Below are positions 24,106 to 31,986 of a stretch of 44,014 nt of DNA, piece by piece; position 1 is the stretch's first letter, and every line of letters begins with the position of its first letter. Position numbers and translations under genes: made by a program. Origin of the DNA: an uncultured Acidimicrobiia bacterium (GTDB taxonomy: Bacteria > Actinomycetota > Acidimicrobiia > Acidimicrobiales > CAIXPF01); NCBI GenBank assembly GCA_903921205.1, contig CAIXPF010000186.1:1-44014 (forward strand), in the 5' to 3' direction. The notes below the pieces were generated by a model, which saw only the letters and a program-made list of their open reading frames with translations, searched no databases and was not told the DNA's origin.

Positions 24106-26735
24106 GCGCCGGGGCCGTCGATACCGGCGGACGCGGCCACCACGCCTCGGAACAGCGCTTCGGCGGCCTGGCGGGCCGCGGCGGCCGTCGCCGGCACCGG
24201 CGCGACCTCGCCGATCTGACGGAGCAGGTCGACCAGCTGCTTGATGTTGCGCACGAAGTCCCCACCGGAGAGCTCCTCGTCGCCGATCACCGCGTCGAGA
24301 TCACCCCCGGACGCCCAGGCGTGAGCCACCGCGGCGAAGGTCGCGTCGACGGCCCGGGTCGGCACCAGCTGCGCCGATTCCTCGTCCTGGCGGAGACGAT
24401 CGGCGATCCGGCCGATGGCCCGGTAGCGCTCCCGTGCCGTCGCCCCGGGCAGCCACACCGCCGGCGGAATGGTGCGGGACCGGTGCTCGTAGGTGAAGCA
24501 CGAGGCCAGCGCAGCGACCGCCGCAGCGTCGAGCCCGTCGAACAGGCCGCGGCTGAGCGACTCGACCACCAGCAGGTCACACTCGTGGTAGAGCCGCGAG
24601 AGCGTCGCCCCCTTGGCGGTGAGCTCCCATCCCTCGACGAAACCCCACCGGCGCAGTAGCTCGAGCAGCCGGCCGAAGCGGCGGGCCACCGTGTCGGCGG
24701 TGCCGTCGATACGCCCGGCGAGTTGCCCGACCTCGGCCTCGACCCTGGCCAGCCGCACGCCGAGCCGCAACAAGGCGTCACGATCGGGATGGTCGTGCAA
24801 CGGGTGTTCCTCGACCGCAGTCCAGCGATCGCGGGCCAGCATCGCCGTCGGGCCTTCGGTGGGCTCCGTGCCGCCGTGACCGCCCCGCCCTTTGGCACGT
24901 GCGGCCCGGGGAACCCGGATGTCGGAACGACGCAGCCGGCGGACGACCTCCTGCTGGAAGCCGTGGTGGTGCGGTTGATACGGCTGGGGCAGCTCGACCG
25001 CACCGAGCCGGGCCGGCGGGTCGAGGAAGTCGCTCGGCTGCAGGGTGTGCAGACGCCGACCAGGGGTGATCACCCGGACCAGCGTGCTGGTACGGCGCTG
25101 GGCGACCGACAGCACCACCACCGCCTCGCCGTTCCAGGCAATGATCGTGCCGGGTACGAGCCGCTGCACCGCGGTGTCGATGGCCCGCCGCCCGCTGTCG
25201 TCGACGGTGACCGCCTCGCGTGCGGCCCGCCGCAACGCCAGGTACTGCGTCAACTGCTCGGCATCCACCGATGCGCCGGCCCGCAACCGTTCGAGGTCGG
25301 CGCGCCGTTCGGCCAGCCGCCGTTCGAGCTGCACCACCGTCCGGTCGGCCTGGTACTGGGCAAAGCTGCGGTTGAGCAGGCGGTAGGCGTCGTCCTCGGG
25401 GTAGCGCCGGACCAGGTTCGCCGCCATGTTGTAGGTCGGCCGGAAGGCGGAGCGCAGGAAGAACGTCCTGCTGGACGCCAGGTTCGCCACGTCCTCGAAC
25501 CCGACGAAGGGCGACCACAGCACCACCGCCCGGCCGACCTCGTCGATACCGCGCCGCCCGGCCCTGCCGGTGAGCTGGGTGTACTCCCCCGGGGTCAACG
25601 ACTCGTGCCGTTCGCCGGTGAACTTGGTCAGCTTCTCGATGACCACCGTACGGGCCGGCATGTTGATGCCCAATGCCAGGGTCTCGGTGGCGAACACCGC
25701 CTTGACCAGCCCCTGCACGAAGCAGCGTTCGACCGCCTCCTTGAACGGCGGAACCATCCCGGCGTGGTGCGAGGCGATCCCGGCCTCGAGCGCAGCGGAG
25801 AAGCGGTCGAAGCCCAGCACCGCCAGATCGGCCGGGGCGAGCCCCTCGACGTGCTCGGCCAGGATGGCCCGGATCCGGGCCCGTTCGTCGGACGTGGTCA
25901 GCCGCAACCCGGCATGCAGGCACGTCGTGGCGGCCTCGTCGCACCCGTTGCGGCTGAACACGAAATAGAGGGCGGGCAGCAGGTCCCGGCCGGCCAACTC
26001 CTCGATGACCTCGGCCCGCCGCGGCGTGGCGAAGCGGGTCCGCGCCCGGCCACGGGGCCCGCGCTTGGGCACCACCGTGGCGTCGAAGCGGGTGCCCTCG
26101 GGGTTGGGCCGCCCGTCGATCAGCACCGGCACGAGGTGCAGCTGATGGGTGGCGCGGTCCAACGCCAGGTACAGGTGCTCGAGGCGGATCGGCCGCTGGG
26201 TCTCCACCACCACCTCGGTCGGGCCGCGCACCAGGGTGATCCAGTCGGCCAGCTCCTCGGCGTTGGACACCGTGGCCGACAGGCAGACCAGCCGGACGTG
26301 GGCGGGAAGGTGGATGATCACCTCCTCCCAGACCGGCCCGCGGTAGGCGTCCTGCAGGTAGTGCACCTCGTCGAGGATCACGAAGGCCAGGTCGTCGAGC
26401 CGCGCCCCGGCATAGATCATGTTCCGCAGCACCTCGGTGGTCATCACCACCACGTCGGCGTCGCCGTTGATGCTGTTGTCACCGGTCAGCAGCCCGACCC
26501 GATCGGCACCGTGCACCACGGCGAGATCACCGAACTTCTGGTTCGACAGCGCCTTGATCGGGGTGGTGTAGAAGACCCGGCGGCCCGCCGCCAGAGCCCG
26601 GTCGATCGCCTCCTCCGCCACCACGGTCTTGCCCGAGCCCGTCGGGGCCGCGACCAGAACGGATGCGCCACGGTCGAGCGCAGCGACGGCGTCGCGCTGG
26701 AACCGGTCGAGCTCGAAGGACCTCGGGGCGCTCAC
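24090..26735 (-). CDS. helY: Ski2/Mtr4-like DEAD/DEAH-box RNA helicase HelY
   Basis: 881-aa superfamily 2 helicase. Walker A is APTGSGKT (GSGKT at residues 33-37), the Walker B box is DEVH at 122-125, motif III CLSATVSN, and the C-terminal helicase motifs FATETLALGINMPARTVV and QLTGRAGRRGID are intact. The C-terminal 170 residues match the DSHCT module of Mtr4/Ski2 helicases, implicated in RNA turnover. The symbol follows the mycobacterial homologue, which also sits directly after tatC. The GTG start overlaps the tatC stop by 4 bp, so it is translationally coupled in the tatB-tatC-helY operon. Length is slightly below the usual 900 aa. Confidence 0.94.
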   Translation of the reverse strand: MSAPRSFELDRFQRDAVAALDRGASVLVAAPTGSGKTVVAEEAIDRALAAGRRVFYTTPIKALSNQKFGDLAVVHGADRVGLLTGDNSINGDADVVVMTTEVLRNMIYAGARLDDLAFVILDEVHYLQDAYRGPVWEEVIIHLPAHVRLVCLSATVSNAEELADWITLVRGPTEVVVETQRPIRLEHLYLALDRATHQLHLVPVLIDGRPNPEGTRFDATVVPKRGPRGRARTRFATPRRAEVIEELAGRDLLPALYFVFSRNGCDEAATTCLHAGLRLTTSDERARIRAILAEHVEGLAPADLAVLGFDRFSAALEAGIASHHAGMVPPFKEAVERCFVQGLVKAVFATETLALGINMPARTVVIEKLTKFTGERHESLTPGEYTQLTGRAGRRGIDEVGRAVVLWSPFVGFEDVANLASSRTFFLRSAFRPTYNMAANLVRRYPEDDAYRLLNRSFAQYQADRTVVQLERRLAERRADLERLRAGASVDAEQLTQYLALRRAAREAVTVDDSGRRAIDTAVQRLVPGTIIAWNGEAVVVLSVAQRRTSTLVRVITPGRRLHTLQPSDFLDPPARLGAVELPQPYQPHHHGFQQEVVRRLRRSDIRVPRAARAKGRGGHGGTEPTEGPTAMLARDRWTAVEEHPLHDHPDRDALLRLGVRLARVEAEVGQLAGRIDGTADTVARRFGRLLELLRRWGFVEGWELTAKGATLSRLYHECDLLVVESLSRGLFDGLDAAAVAALASCFTYEHRSRTIPPAVWLPGATARERYRAIGRIADRLRQDEESAQLVPTRAVDATFAAVAHAWASGGDLDAVIGDEELSGGDFVRNIKQLVDLLRQIGEVAPVPATAAAARQAAEALFRGVVAASAGIDGPGAVAPG

Positions 26736-27565
26736 CCGCCGGCGGACCCGGTCGATCCTGGAGGTGTGCTCGGCGCGTCACCGGCCCGCTTCCGCTTCCG
26801 GATCCGCCGCTCACGGACCCAGCCGAAGATGATCGACGATTCGTACAGCAGGTACATCGGAACCGACAGCACCACCAGGCTGAACATGTCGCCGCCGGGG
26901 GTGATGATCGCTGCGCCCACGATGATGACCACGAAGGCATGGCGCCGCCAGCGGGTCAGGTGCCGGTAGTCGATCACGCCGATGAGCTGCAGGAACACCA
27001 GCAGGATGGGGAACTGGAAACCGATGCCGAAGCCGACGGCGGTCTTCACCACGAACGCGGTGTACTCGTTGACGGCGTAGAACTGGTCGACGTCACCGCC
27101 GAGCCGGGCGAGGAAGTAGATGGCCTTGGGCAGGGTGATCCAGGCCAGTGCGGCGCCGAGCAGGAACAGCACGAACGACGAGATCACGAAGGGCGCCGCC
27201 AGCCGTCGTTCCTTCGTGTAGAGGCCCGGCGTGATGAACTGCCACAGCTGCCACAGCAGGAACGGCAGGACCAGCCCGACGCCCCCGTAGGCCGACACCG
27301 TCAGCCGGGTCGACAAGGCCTGGATCGGGTTGGTGGCCATGACCCGGCACTCTGCGCTGGCCGGACAGCTCGACTCCAGCATCTGCTGCAGCACGCTGAC
27401 GATGTGGGGGTAGACGAACCACATCACCACGGCACCCACGATGACCGCGAGCGCCGACCGGATGATCCGGCTGCGGAGCTCCCGGAGGTGCTCCATCAGG
27501 GTCATCGACTCGAGGTCGTCCTCGGAGGGCTTGTCCTCTCCGTGGATGCGGGCGAGAAGGCTCAT
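26732..27565 (-). CDS. tatC: Twin-arginine translocase subunit TatC
   Basis: 277-aa integral membrane protein with six predicted helices and the TatC N-terminal signature MTLMEHLRELRSRIIRSA containing the conserved HLxELR. TatC is the receptor for twin-arginine signal peptides and exports folded proteins. The first periplasmic loop contains the Pro-rich region SSCPASAECRVMATNPIQAL with two cysteines, unusual but seen in some actinobacteria. The C-terminus has a basic tail followed by a Gly/Ser/Pro stretch. It overlaps tatB upstream and helY downstream by 4 bp each. Confidence 0.96.
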   Translation of the reverse strand: MSLLARIHGEDKPSEDDLESMTLMEHLRELRSRIIRSALAVIVGAVVMWFVYPHIVSVLQQMLESSCPASAECRVMATNPIQALSTRLTVSAYGGVGLVLPFLLWQLWQFITPGLYTKERRLAAPFVISSFVLFLLGAALAWITLPKAIYFLARLGGDVDQFYAVNEYTAFVVKTAVGFGIGFQFPILLVFLQLIGVIDYRHLTRWRRHAFVVIIVGAAIITPGGDMFSLVVLSVPMYLLYESSIIFGWVRERRIRKRKRAGDAPSTPPGSTGSAGG

Positions 27566-28074
27566 CGGTCCGCCGGGCCGTCCTCGACCACGACGGACTC
27601 GATGAGCGATGGCCCGCCGACCTCAGGCCGGGTCGCAAGAGGCGCGATCGCCGGAACCACGGGCTCGGTCGGGTGTACCGGATCGGCCGGATCGGCGGCA
27701 CGGGCCGGATCCACGGCGGACGGCGGACCCTCGGGCAGGACCGGGCGGGGTGGGGTCGACCATCCGGATACCGGGTCGGGTTCCTGCTGGGGCACGACCG
27801 GACCGGCCGCCGCCATCGTCGCCGACTGCGGCTTGTCGGTCGTGTCCGGCTTGCCGTCGAGCACCGTCATCTGCGGGTTCATCATCGCCTGCATCGGGTC
27901 GGTGACCTCGTCGAGCGCCGACTTGAACTCCTTCTGGAACCCGTGGGACAGCTCGCGGATCTGCGCCATGACCTTGCCGACGGAGCGCGCCGCGCCGGGC
28001 AGGCGCTCGGGGCCCAGCACGACCAGGGCGATGATGAGGATGATGACCAGCTCGCCGCCGGTCACGTTGAACAT
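27562..28074 (-). CDS. tatB: Twin-arginine translocase TatA/TatB family protein
   Basis: 170 aa with one N-terminal membrane helix (GGELVIILIIALVVL) followed directly by GPERLPGAARSVGKV and an amphipathic helix, then a long Pro-rich acidic tail. The VVLGPERLP hinge is typical of TatB rather than the FGxxKLP of TatA, so TatB is preferred although the genomic position equals that of tatA in mycobacteria. It cooperates with TatC in signal-peptide recognition. No second TatA-like gene is in the window. The stop overlaps the tatC start by 4 bp; a small membrane-anchored gene starts upstream with 9 bp between. Confidence 0.88.
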   Translation of the reverse strand: MFNVTGGELVIILIIALVVLGPERLPGAARSVGKVMAQIRELSHGFQKEFKSALDEVTDPMQAMMNPQMTVLDGKPDTTDKPQSATMAAAGPVVPQQEPDPVSGWSTPPRPVLPEGPPSAVDPARAADPADPVHPTEPVVPAIAPLATRPEVGGPSLIESVVVEDGPADR

Positions 28075-28083
28075 GGCTGCAGT

Positions 28084-28368
28084 CTATCCCGGCGGGATGG
28101 TTCGATCGCCGCCCGGGCCGGCGGGCGGATCGAGGCGGTCGACCAGGGCGGCGGCGACCGTCGAGGTCGCCGACACCGCCTCGGCCACCTCCGCAGTGGC
28201 GGCCAGGCGGGCTTCGAGCGCATCGGCACGACCGGGTAGATCGAGCCCCTCGAGCACGTCACGGCGCAAGGCCGTGGCAAGCCGCATCACCCCCGCGGCC
28301 AGGCCGACCAGGACAACGGTCGCCACCAACCAGGCCAGGATGGGATCGACTGCCACCGCCATCGTCAC
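28084..28368 (-). CDS. Small single-pass membrane protein, first gene of tat operon
   Basis: 94 aa. One membrane helix at about 9-29 (ILAWLVATVVLVGLAAGVMR), then a helical, probably coiled region (LEARLAATAEVAEAVSATST) and a Pro/Gly tail. No family recognised. It ends 9 bp before tatB and is preceded by a -10 element and a 17-bp palindrome, so it probably opens the tatB-tatC-helY transcript. The GTG at 28368 and the ATG at 28362 are both possible starts; neither has a ribosome-binding site. Confidence 0.65.
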   Translation of the reverse strand: MTMAVAVDPILAWLVATVVLVGLAAGVMRLATALRRDVLEGLDLPGRADALEARLAATAEVAEAVSATSTVAAALVDRLDPPAGPGGDRTIPPG

Positions 28369-28379
28369 GGACCGTGACG
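28363..28379. promoter_or_regulatory. 17-bp perfect palindrome at tat operon promoter
   Basis: CGTCACGG-A-CCGTGACG, 8-bp arms around one base. It lies directly downstream of the TAACGT -10 element and overlaps the GTG start codon of the first gene, the position of a repressor operator. The one-base centre makes an RNA hairpin unlikely, so a dimeric DNA-binding protein is the better reading. Confidence 0.55.
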
Positions 28380-28382
28380 TTA
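28377..28382 (-). promoter_or_regulatory. Putative -10 element (TAACGT) of tat operon
   Basis: TANNNT hexamer 8 nt before the GTG at 28368; suggests a leaderless transcript for the 94-aa gene and the following tatB-tatC-helY. Confidence 0.42.
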
Positions 28383-28404
28383 GCGGGGCGACGGCACCGG
28401 AAGA

Positions 28405-28746
28405 TCAGCTCTCGCCGATGGACAACAATCCCGACAGAGCCCGCACGAAGGCGTCGTCGTCGTAGAGCGTCTGGTGGAAGTCGAGCAGGTCGTCGTGGGT
28501 GATCGGGGCGCCCTGACGCGGCTCGCGCAGCTCGGCGGGTAGATCCCAGGTCGACATCTCGACACCGGACGCCACGAGCAGCTCGATGGTGCGCGGCTCG
28601 GCGGGCTTGACCACCACCATGCGGCAGCGGGGGCACCGGAACGAGTACGTGCCACGGTTGTCGTGGGTGCACACGCGGACGCGGACGTCCCGGGTCGTGA
28701 GCTCCACGTCTCCGCACTCGGCGCAACTTGCCCGAATGGTGGCCAT
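28405..28746 (-). CDS. Zinc-ribbon protein of unknown function
   Basis: 113 aa. Four cysteines in two knuckles, Cys8/Cys11 (CAEC) and Cys38/Cys41 (CPRC), form a zinc ribbon at the N-terminus; the rest is a helical tail ending in HDDLLDFHQTLYDDDAFVRA. The start is very well supported by GAGGAGGAACG directly before the ATG. Compact ribbons of this type occur across actinobacteria without a known role. It lies upstream of the tat operon on the same strand, 36 bp from the next gene, but that gene has its own promoter-like elements. Confidence 0.88.
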   Translation of the reverse strand: MATIRASCAECGDVELTTRDVRVRVCTHDNRGTYSFRCPRCRMVVVKPAEPRTIELLVASGVEMSTWDLPAELREPRQGAPITHDDLLDFHQTLYDDDAFVRALSGLLSIGES

Positions 28747-28937
28747 CGTTCCTCCTCGGCCGCTCCGGCCCAGCTCCAAGATGTTCTGGCGCTGTCGATC
28801 ACGCCGTGGGTGGTTCATCGACCCGGCCCGAGGGTGCGCTTGAGTGCCATCTGTGGGATTGCTGAGGATGCCGGGCATTGTCGGGAACATCGGTGGGTGC
28901 TGGTCACCGGCCCGGCGAGCGGACAGGATGGAGGTCG

Positions 28938-29675
28938 ATGCCCCGCCTGCCGTCGCTCCTGCGCCCGCCCATCGGCTTCGCCCACCGCGGTGCCAGCGCC
29001 CACGCCCCGGAGAACACCCTCGAGGCGTTCGTGCTGGCCAGGCGGCTCGGTGCGACCGGCCTCGAGAGCGACGTGTGGCTCACTGCCGACGGAGTCCCCG
29101 TCCTCGACCACCACGGCAAGGTCGGGACTCGGGTCCGGCGGCGGCGCATCGGGCAGGTCACCCGGCAGGCATTGCCAGCGCACATCCCGACCCTGGCGGA
29201 CCTCTACGCCGCCGTGGGCACCGACTTCCACCTCTCCCTCGACGTGAAGGACCCCGCAGCGGTACGCCCGGTCCTCGCCGAGGCCCGTGCCGCCGGGGCC
29301 GAGGAGCGCCTGTGGCTCTGCCATCCCTCCCTCGACGTGGTGGCCTCCTGGCGGTCGCTGTCCGACGACGTGCGCCTCGTCGACTCGACCCGACTCAAGT
29401 ACCTGGCCGAAGGGCCTGAACGCCGCGCCGCACGGCAACGAGCACTCGGCGTCGACGCGGTGAACCTGCACCACAGCGACTGGAACGGGGGCCTCATCGC
29501 GCTGTTCCACCGCTTCGAGCGCTTCGCCCTGGGCTGGGACGCGCAACTGCCGCGCATCCTCGACGACCTGCTCGACTGCGGCATCGACGCGGTCTACTGC
29601 GACCACACCGACCGGATGACCGACGCGCTGGGGCGTCTAGAGGCCGGCAAATCGGGAGATCGGCCACCAGCGTAG
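28938..29675 (+). CDS. Glycerophosphodiester phosphodiesterase
   Basis: 245-aa TIM-barrel enzyme of the GDPD family, which hydrolyses glycerophosphodiesters to glycerol 3-phosphate and an alcohol. Active-site residues are visible: His16-Arg17 (AHRGAS), Glu25 (PENTLEAF), Glu43 and Asp45 (LESDVWLT), and His58 (VLDHHG), plus LSLDVKD later. The start at 28938 follows GGAGG with a short spacer. No signal peptide, so probably cytoplasmic. Its last 39 bp overlap the 3' end of lepB on the opposite strand. Confidence 0.9.
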   Translation: MPRLPSLLRPPIGFAHRGASAHAPENTLEAFVLARRLGATGLESDVWLTADGVPVLDHHGKVGTRVRRRRIGQVTRQALPAHIPTLADLYAAVGTDFHLSLDVKDPAAVRPVLAEARAAGAEERLWLCHPSLDVVASWRSLSDDVRLVDSTRLKYLAEGPERRAARQRALGVDAVNLHHSDWNGGLIALFHRFERFALGWDAQLPRILDDLLDCGIDAVYCDHTDRMTDALGRLEAGKSGDRPPA

Positions 29676-30587
29676 GAAGGCCTCCCCGCGCACCGCCGAC
29701 TCGTCGAGGAAGCCGAACACCCGGCTGTCCTGCGAGTTGCCACGGTTGTCACCCATCACCCACAACGCGCCGTCGGGGACGGTCACCGGGCCGAAATCGG
29801 AGGTGAGGGGAACCACGTCGAACCACGGCTCGGCCAGCAGGCGCCCGTTGACGTACACCCGGCCCTTGCGGCCCTCGACCACGTCACCCCCCAGGCCGAT
29901 GACCCGCTTGATCAGGTCGGAGTCGTCGTCGGTCCCCTTGAGCGCATCGGGGCGGGCGAAGACCACCACATCGCCGCGCTCGTAGTCGCCGACGCGATCG
30001 CTGAGCTTGAACACCAGGACCCGGTTGCCGATACGCAACGTCGGCTCCATCGACCGCGACGGGATGACGAAGGCCTGGAACAACAGGGCCTTCACCACGA
30101 GCGCCACCAGCAACGCCCCGGCGATCAGGCCGATCCACTCGAGGACGTCGAGGGTCCACGGCTTGCGCAACGAACGGGGCTGACGCGAGACCGACGCCGC
30201 TGCGGCGACGGCCCCGGCCTCGCCCGACTGCACAGCAAGCCCGACCGGAGCAGAACCGGACATCCCCGCCGTGCCATCGCCGGACACCGCGTCGGGTGGC
30301 GCGGGAGCGACGTCCGCGGCCAGTGCGGCGTGCAGCGCGTCTGCGGGGGTGGGTAGGACCTGCTCGGTCACCGGCACGTGGGGCATCGGCGGCCTGAGCG
30401 GGCGAGGGGCCGGAGCAATAGCCGGTCGGCGACCACGGGGCAGGGCGAGCGGGGCGACGAGCGCGGCGTCCTCGCAGGAAGCCGCTGCGTCGGACCCGCC
30501 GACTCCCCCGGGCCGGGCCGACCCGAGGACCGTCACCGGCGGCGCACGACGTGGCCGCCACCCAAGCGCGCCAGGTCTGCTCCGCAT
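29637..30587 (-). CDS. lepB: Signal peptidase I
   Basis: 316 aa. A membrane anchor (WIGLIAGALLVALVVKALLF, 151-170) is followed by the catalytic Ser179 in IPSRSMEPTL and Lys227 in DLIKRVIGLGGD; the conserved GDNRGNSQDSR is near the C-terminus. It removes signal peptides from Sec and Tat substrates, fitting the nearby tat genes. The N-terminal 140 residues are Ala/Pro-rich and lack similarity; the start could lie further inside. The open frame also continues upstream to 30905, but that would run over the divergent ClC promoter. It converges on and overlaps the GDPD gene. Confidence 0.9.
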   Translation of the reverse strand: MRSRPGALGWRPRRAPPVTVLGSARPGGVGGSDAAASCEDAALVAPLALPRGRRPAIAPAPRPLRPPMPHVPVTEQVLPTPADALHAALAADVAPAPPDAVSGDGTAGMSGSAPVGLAVQSGEAGAVAAAASVSRQPRSLRKPWTLDVLEWIGLIAGALLVALVVKALLFQAFVIPSRSMEPTLRIGNRVLVFKLSDRVGDYERGDVVVFARPDALKGTDDDSDLIKRVIGLGGDVVEGRKGRVYVNGRLLAEPWFDVVPLTSDFGPVTVPDGALWVMGDNRGNSQDSRVFGFLDESAVRGEAFLRWWPISRFAGL

Positions 30588-30686
30588 CGACTCATCGCAC
30601 CGAGGGTAGCGCCTCGGGCACCGACCCCATCCCGCAGGGCTGCACCGTTGGGACACCCGGTCCGGCCGGCACCGCTCGCCGTGGCC

Positions 30687-30692
30687 TACGTT
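30687..30692 (+). promoter_or_regulatory. Putative -10 element (TACGTT) of ClC gene
   Basis: TANNNT hexamer exactly 7 nt before the ATG at 30700 with no ribosome-binding site; a leaderless transcript is likely and this decides the start codon. Confidence 0.45.
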
Positions 30693-30699
30693 GTCCGTG

Positions 30700-31941
30700 A
30701 TGGCCACGATTCCCGAGCCGAGCCGGACCTCGGTGTTGCTCCGCCAAGCTGTGCCCGCTGCGCTCATCGGCGTCGCTGCGGGGCTCATGCTCATCGGCTT
30801 CGAGGGCGCGGTGCACAAGCTCGAACACCTCGTGTGGTCCACGCTGCCGTCCTCGCTCGGCGTCGCCACCGAGAGCTGGTGGTGGCCGGTGGGCGTGCTC
30901 GGCATCGCCGGTCTCGCAGTGGGCGCGGTGCTGCACCTCGTGCCCGGTCACGGAGGCCACGACCCGGCGACCACCGGGCTGATGGCCGCGCCGATCTCGG
31001 TCCGCGACGCGCTCGGCATGGTGCTGGCCTCGCTGATCACCCTGGCCTGCGGGGTCAGCCTCGGCCCCGAGGCCGCCCTGCTCGGCCTGTTCTCCGCCAT
31101 GCTGGCCGTCGTGGCAGCACGTCGCGACCTCCCGGTCCAGGGCGTCGTCACCCTCGGCATGGCCGGGCTGCTCGGCGCCCTGTTCGGCGCACCGGTCGGC
31201 GCGGCGTTCGCGTTCGTGGAGATGACACCACTCGCCGGCGAGGAGCTCTACGAGAAGCTCGTGCCGCTCTTCGTGGCCAGCAGCACCGGGGCACTGAGCG
31301 TCGTGCTCGTCGCCGGCCGTCCGCAGCTGAGCATCCCGCTGAGCGCCCCGCGGGACTTCATCGTGACCGACGTGCTCTCTGCCGCCGTGATCGGGATCCT
31401 CGGGGCGCTGGCCGGCCTGGTCGTCGGCGAGGTCCTCCGGCGTATCTACCCGCTCGCCCACCGCATCCCCCTCGTCGCCCGGGTCACCCTCGGCGGCCTG
31501 GCACTCGGCGGGATCGCCGCCGTCAGCGGCGAGCTGGTGCTCTTCAGCGGTCAGGCCGAGCTGCCGGAGCTGCTCACCCTCGACGCCACCGGGGGCAAGC
31601 TGCCGCTGCTGCTGATCGGCAAGATCCTCTCGGTCACCATCGCATTGGCGGTCGGCTTCCGGGGCGGGAAGATCTTTCCCGGGGTGTTCATCGGGGTGGC
31701 CCTCGGCGTCCTGATCAACGGGCTGCTGCCGGGGGTCCCGCTGACCCTGGCCGTCGGGGCGGCGACCGTCGGCGTGGTGCTCGCCTTCGTCCGCTTCTGG
31801 CTGCTGTCGCTGCTCATGGTGGCGCTCATCGTCGGGGTCGACGTGATACCTCTGCTCGGCGTGGCCCTCGTCGCCGCCTACCTCGTGGTCCGGCTCGCCC
31901 CCGAGGTGCTGGTCCACACCGACGCAGAACCGGCGGGCTGA
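30700..31941 (+). CDS. ClC-family chloride channel/transporter
   Basis: 413-aa polytopic membrane protein, about ten or more hydrophobic helices. ClC signatures are visible though divergent: GVSLGPEAALLGLFSAM corresponds to the GREGP region (the Arg-Glu is replaced by Leu-Gly), and FRGGKIFPGVFIGVALG to the GxFxP filter motif. The first filter segment GSGIP appears as GHGGHDP. The gating glutamate of proton-coupled exchangers is therefore not in its usual place, which may mean channel rather than exchanger activity, or another anion; both are inference. Single gene, divergent from lepB and convergent with pafC, ending 45 bp from the pafC stop. Confidence 0.85.
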   Translation: MATIPEPSRTSVLLRQAVPAALIGVAAGLMLIGFEGAVHKLEHLVWSTLPSSLGVATESWWWPVGVLGIAGLAVGAVLHLVPGHGGHDPATTGLMAAPISVRDALGMVLASLITLACGVSLGPEAALLGLFSAMLAVVAARRDLPVQGVVTLGMAGLLGALFGAPVGAAFAFVEMTPLAGEELYEKLVPLFVASSTGALSVVLVAGRPQLSIPLSAPRDFIVTDVLSAAVIGILGALAGLVVGEVLRRIYPLAHRIPLVARVTLGGLALGGIAAVSGELVLFSGQAELPELLTLDATGGKLPLLLIGKILSVTIALAVGFRGGKIFPGVFIGVALGVLINGLLPGVPLTLAVGAATVGVVLAFVRFWLLSLLMVALIVGVDVIPLLGVALVAAYLVVRLAPEVLVHTDAEPAG

Positions 31942-31986
31942 ACGGCGCGGTCACCGACGTGCCGACCAGACCGGTCGCACCGGTGA

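Noticed and set aside
24723-26969. Plus-strand open frame of 748 codons opposite helY
   Set aside because: Shadow of helY; no ribosome-binding site or protein similarity.
26663-28465. Plus-strand open frame of 600 codons opposite tatC and tatB
   Set aside because: Antisense to recognised tat genes; no motif.
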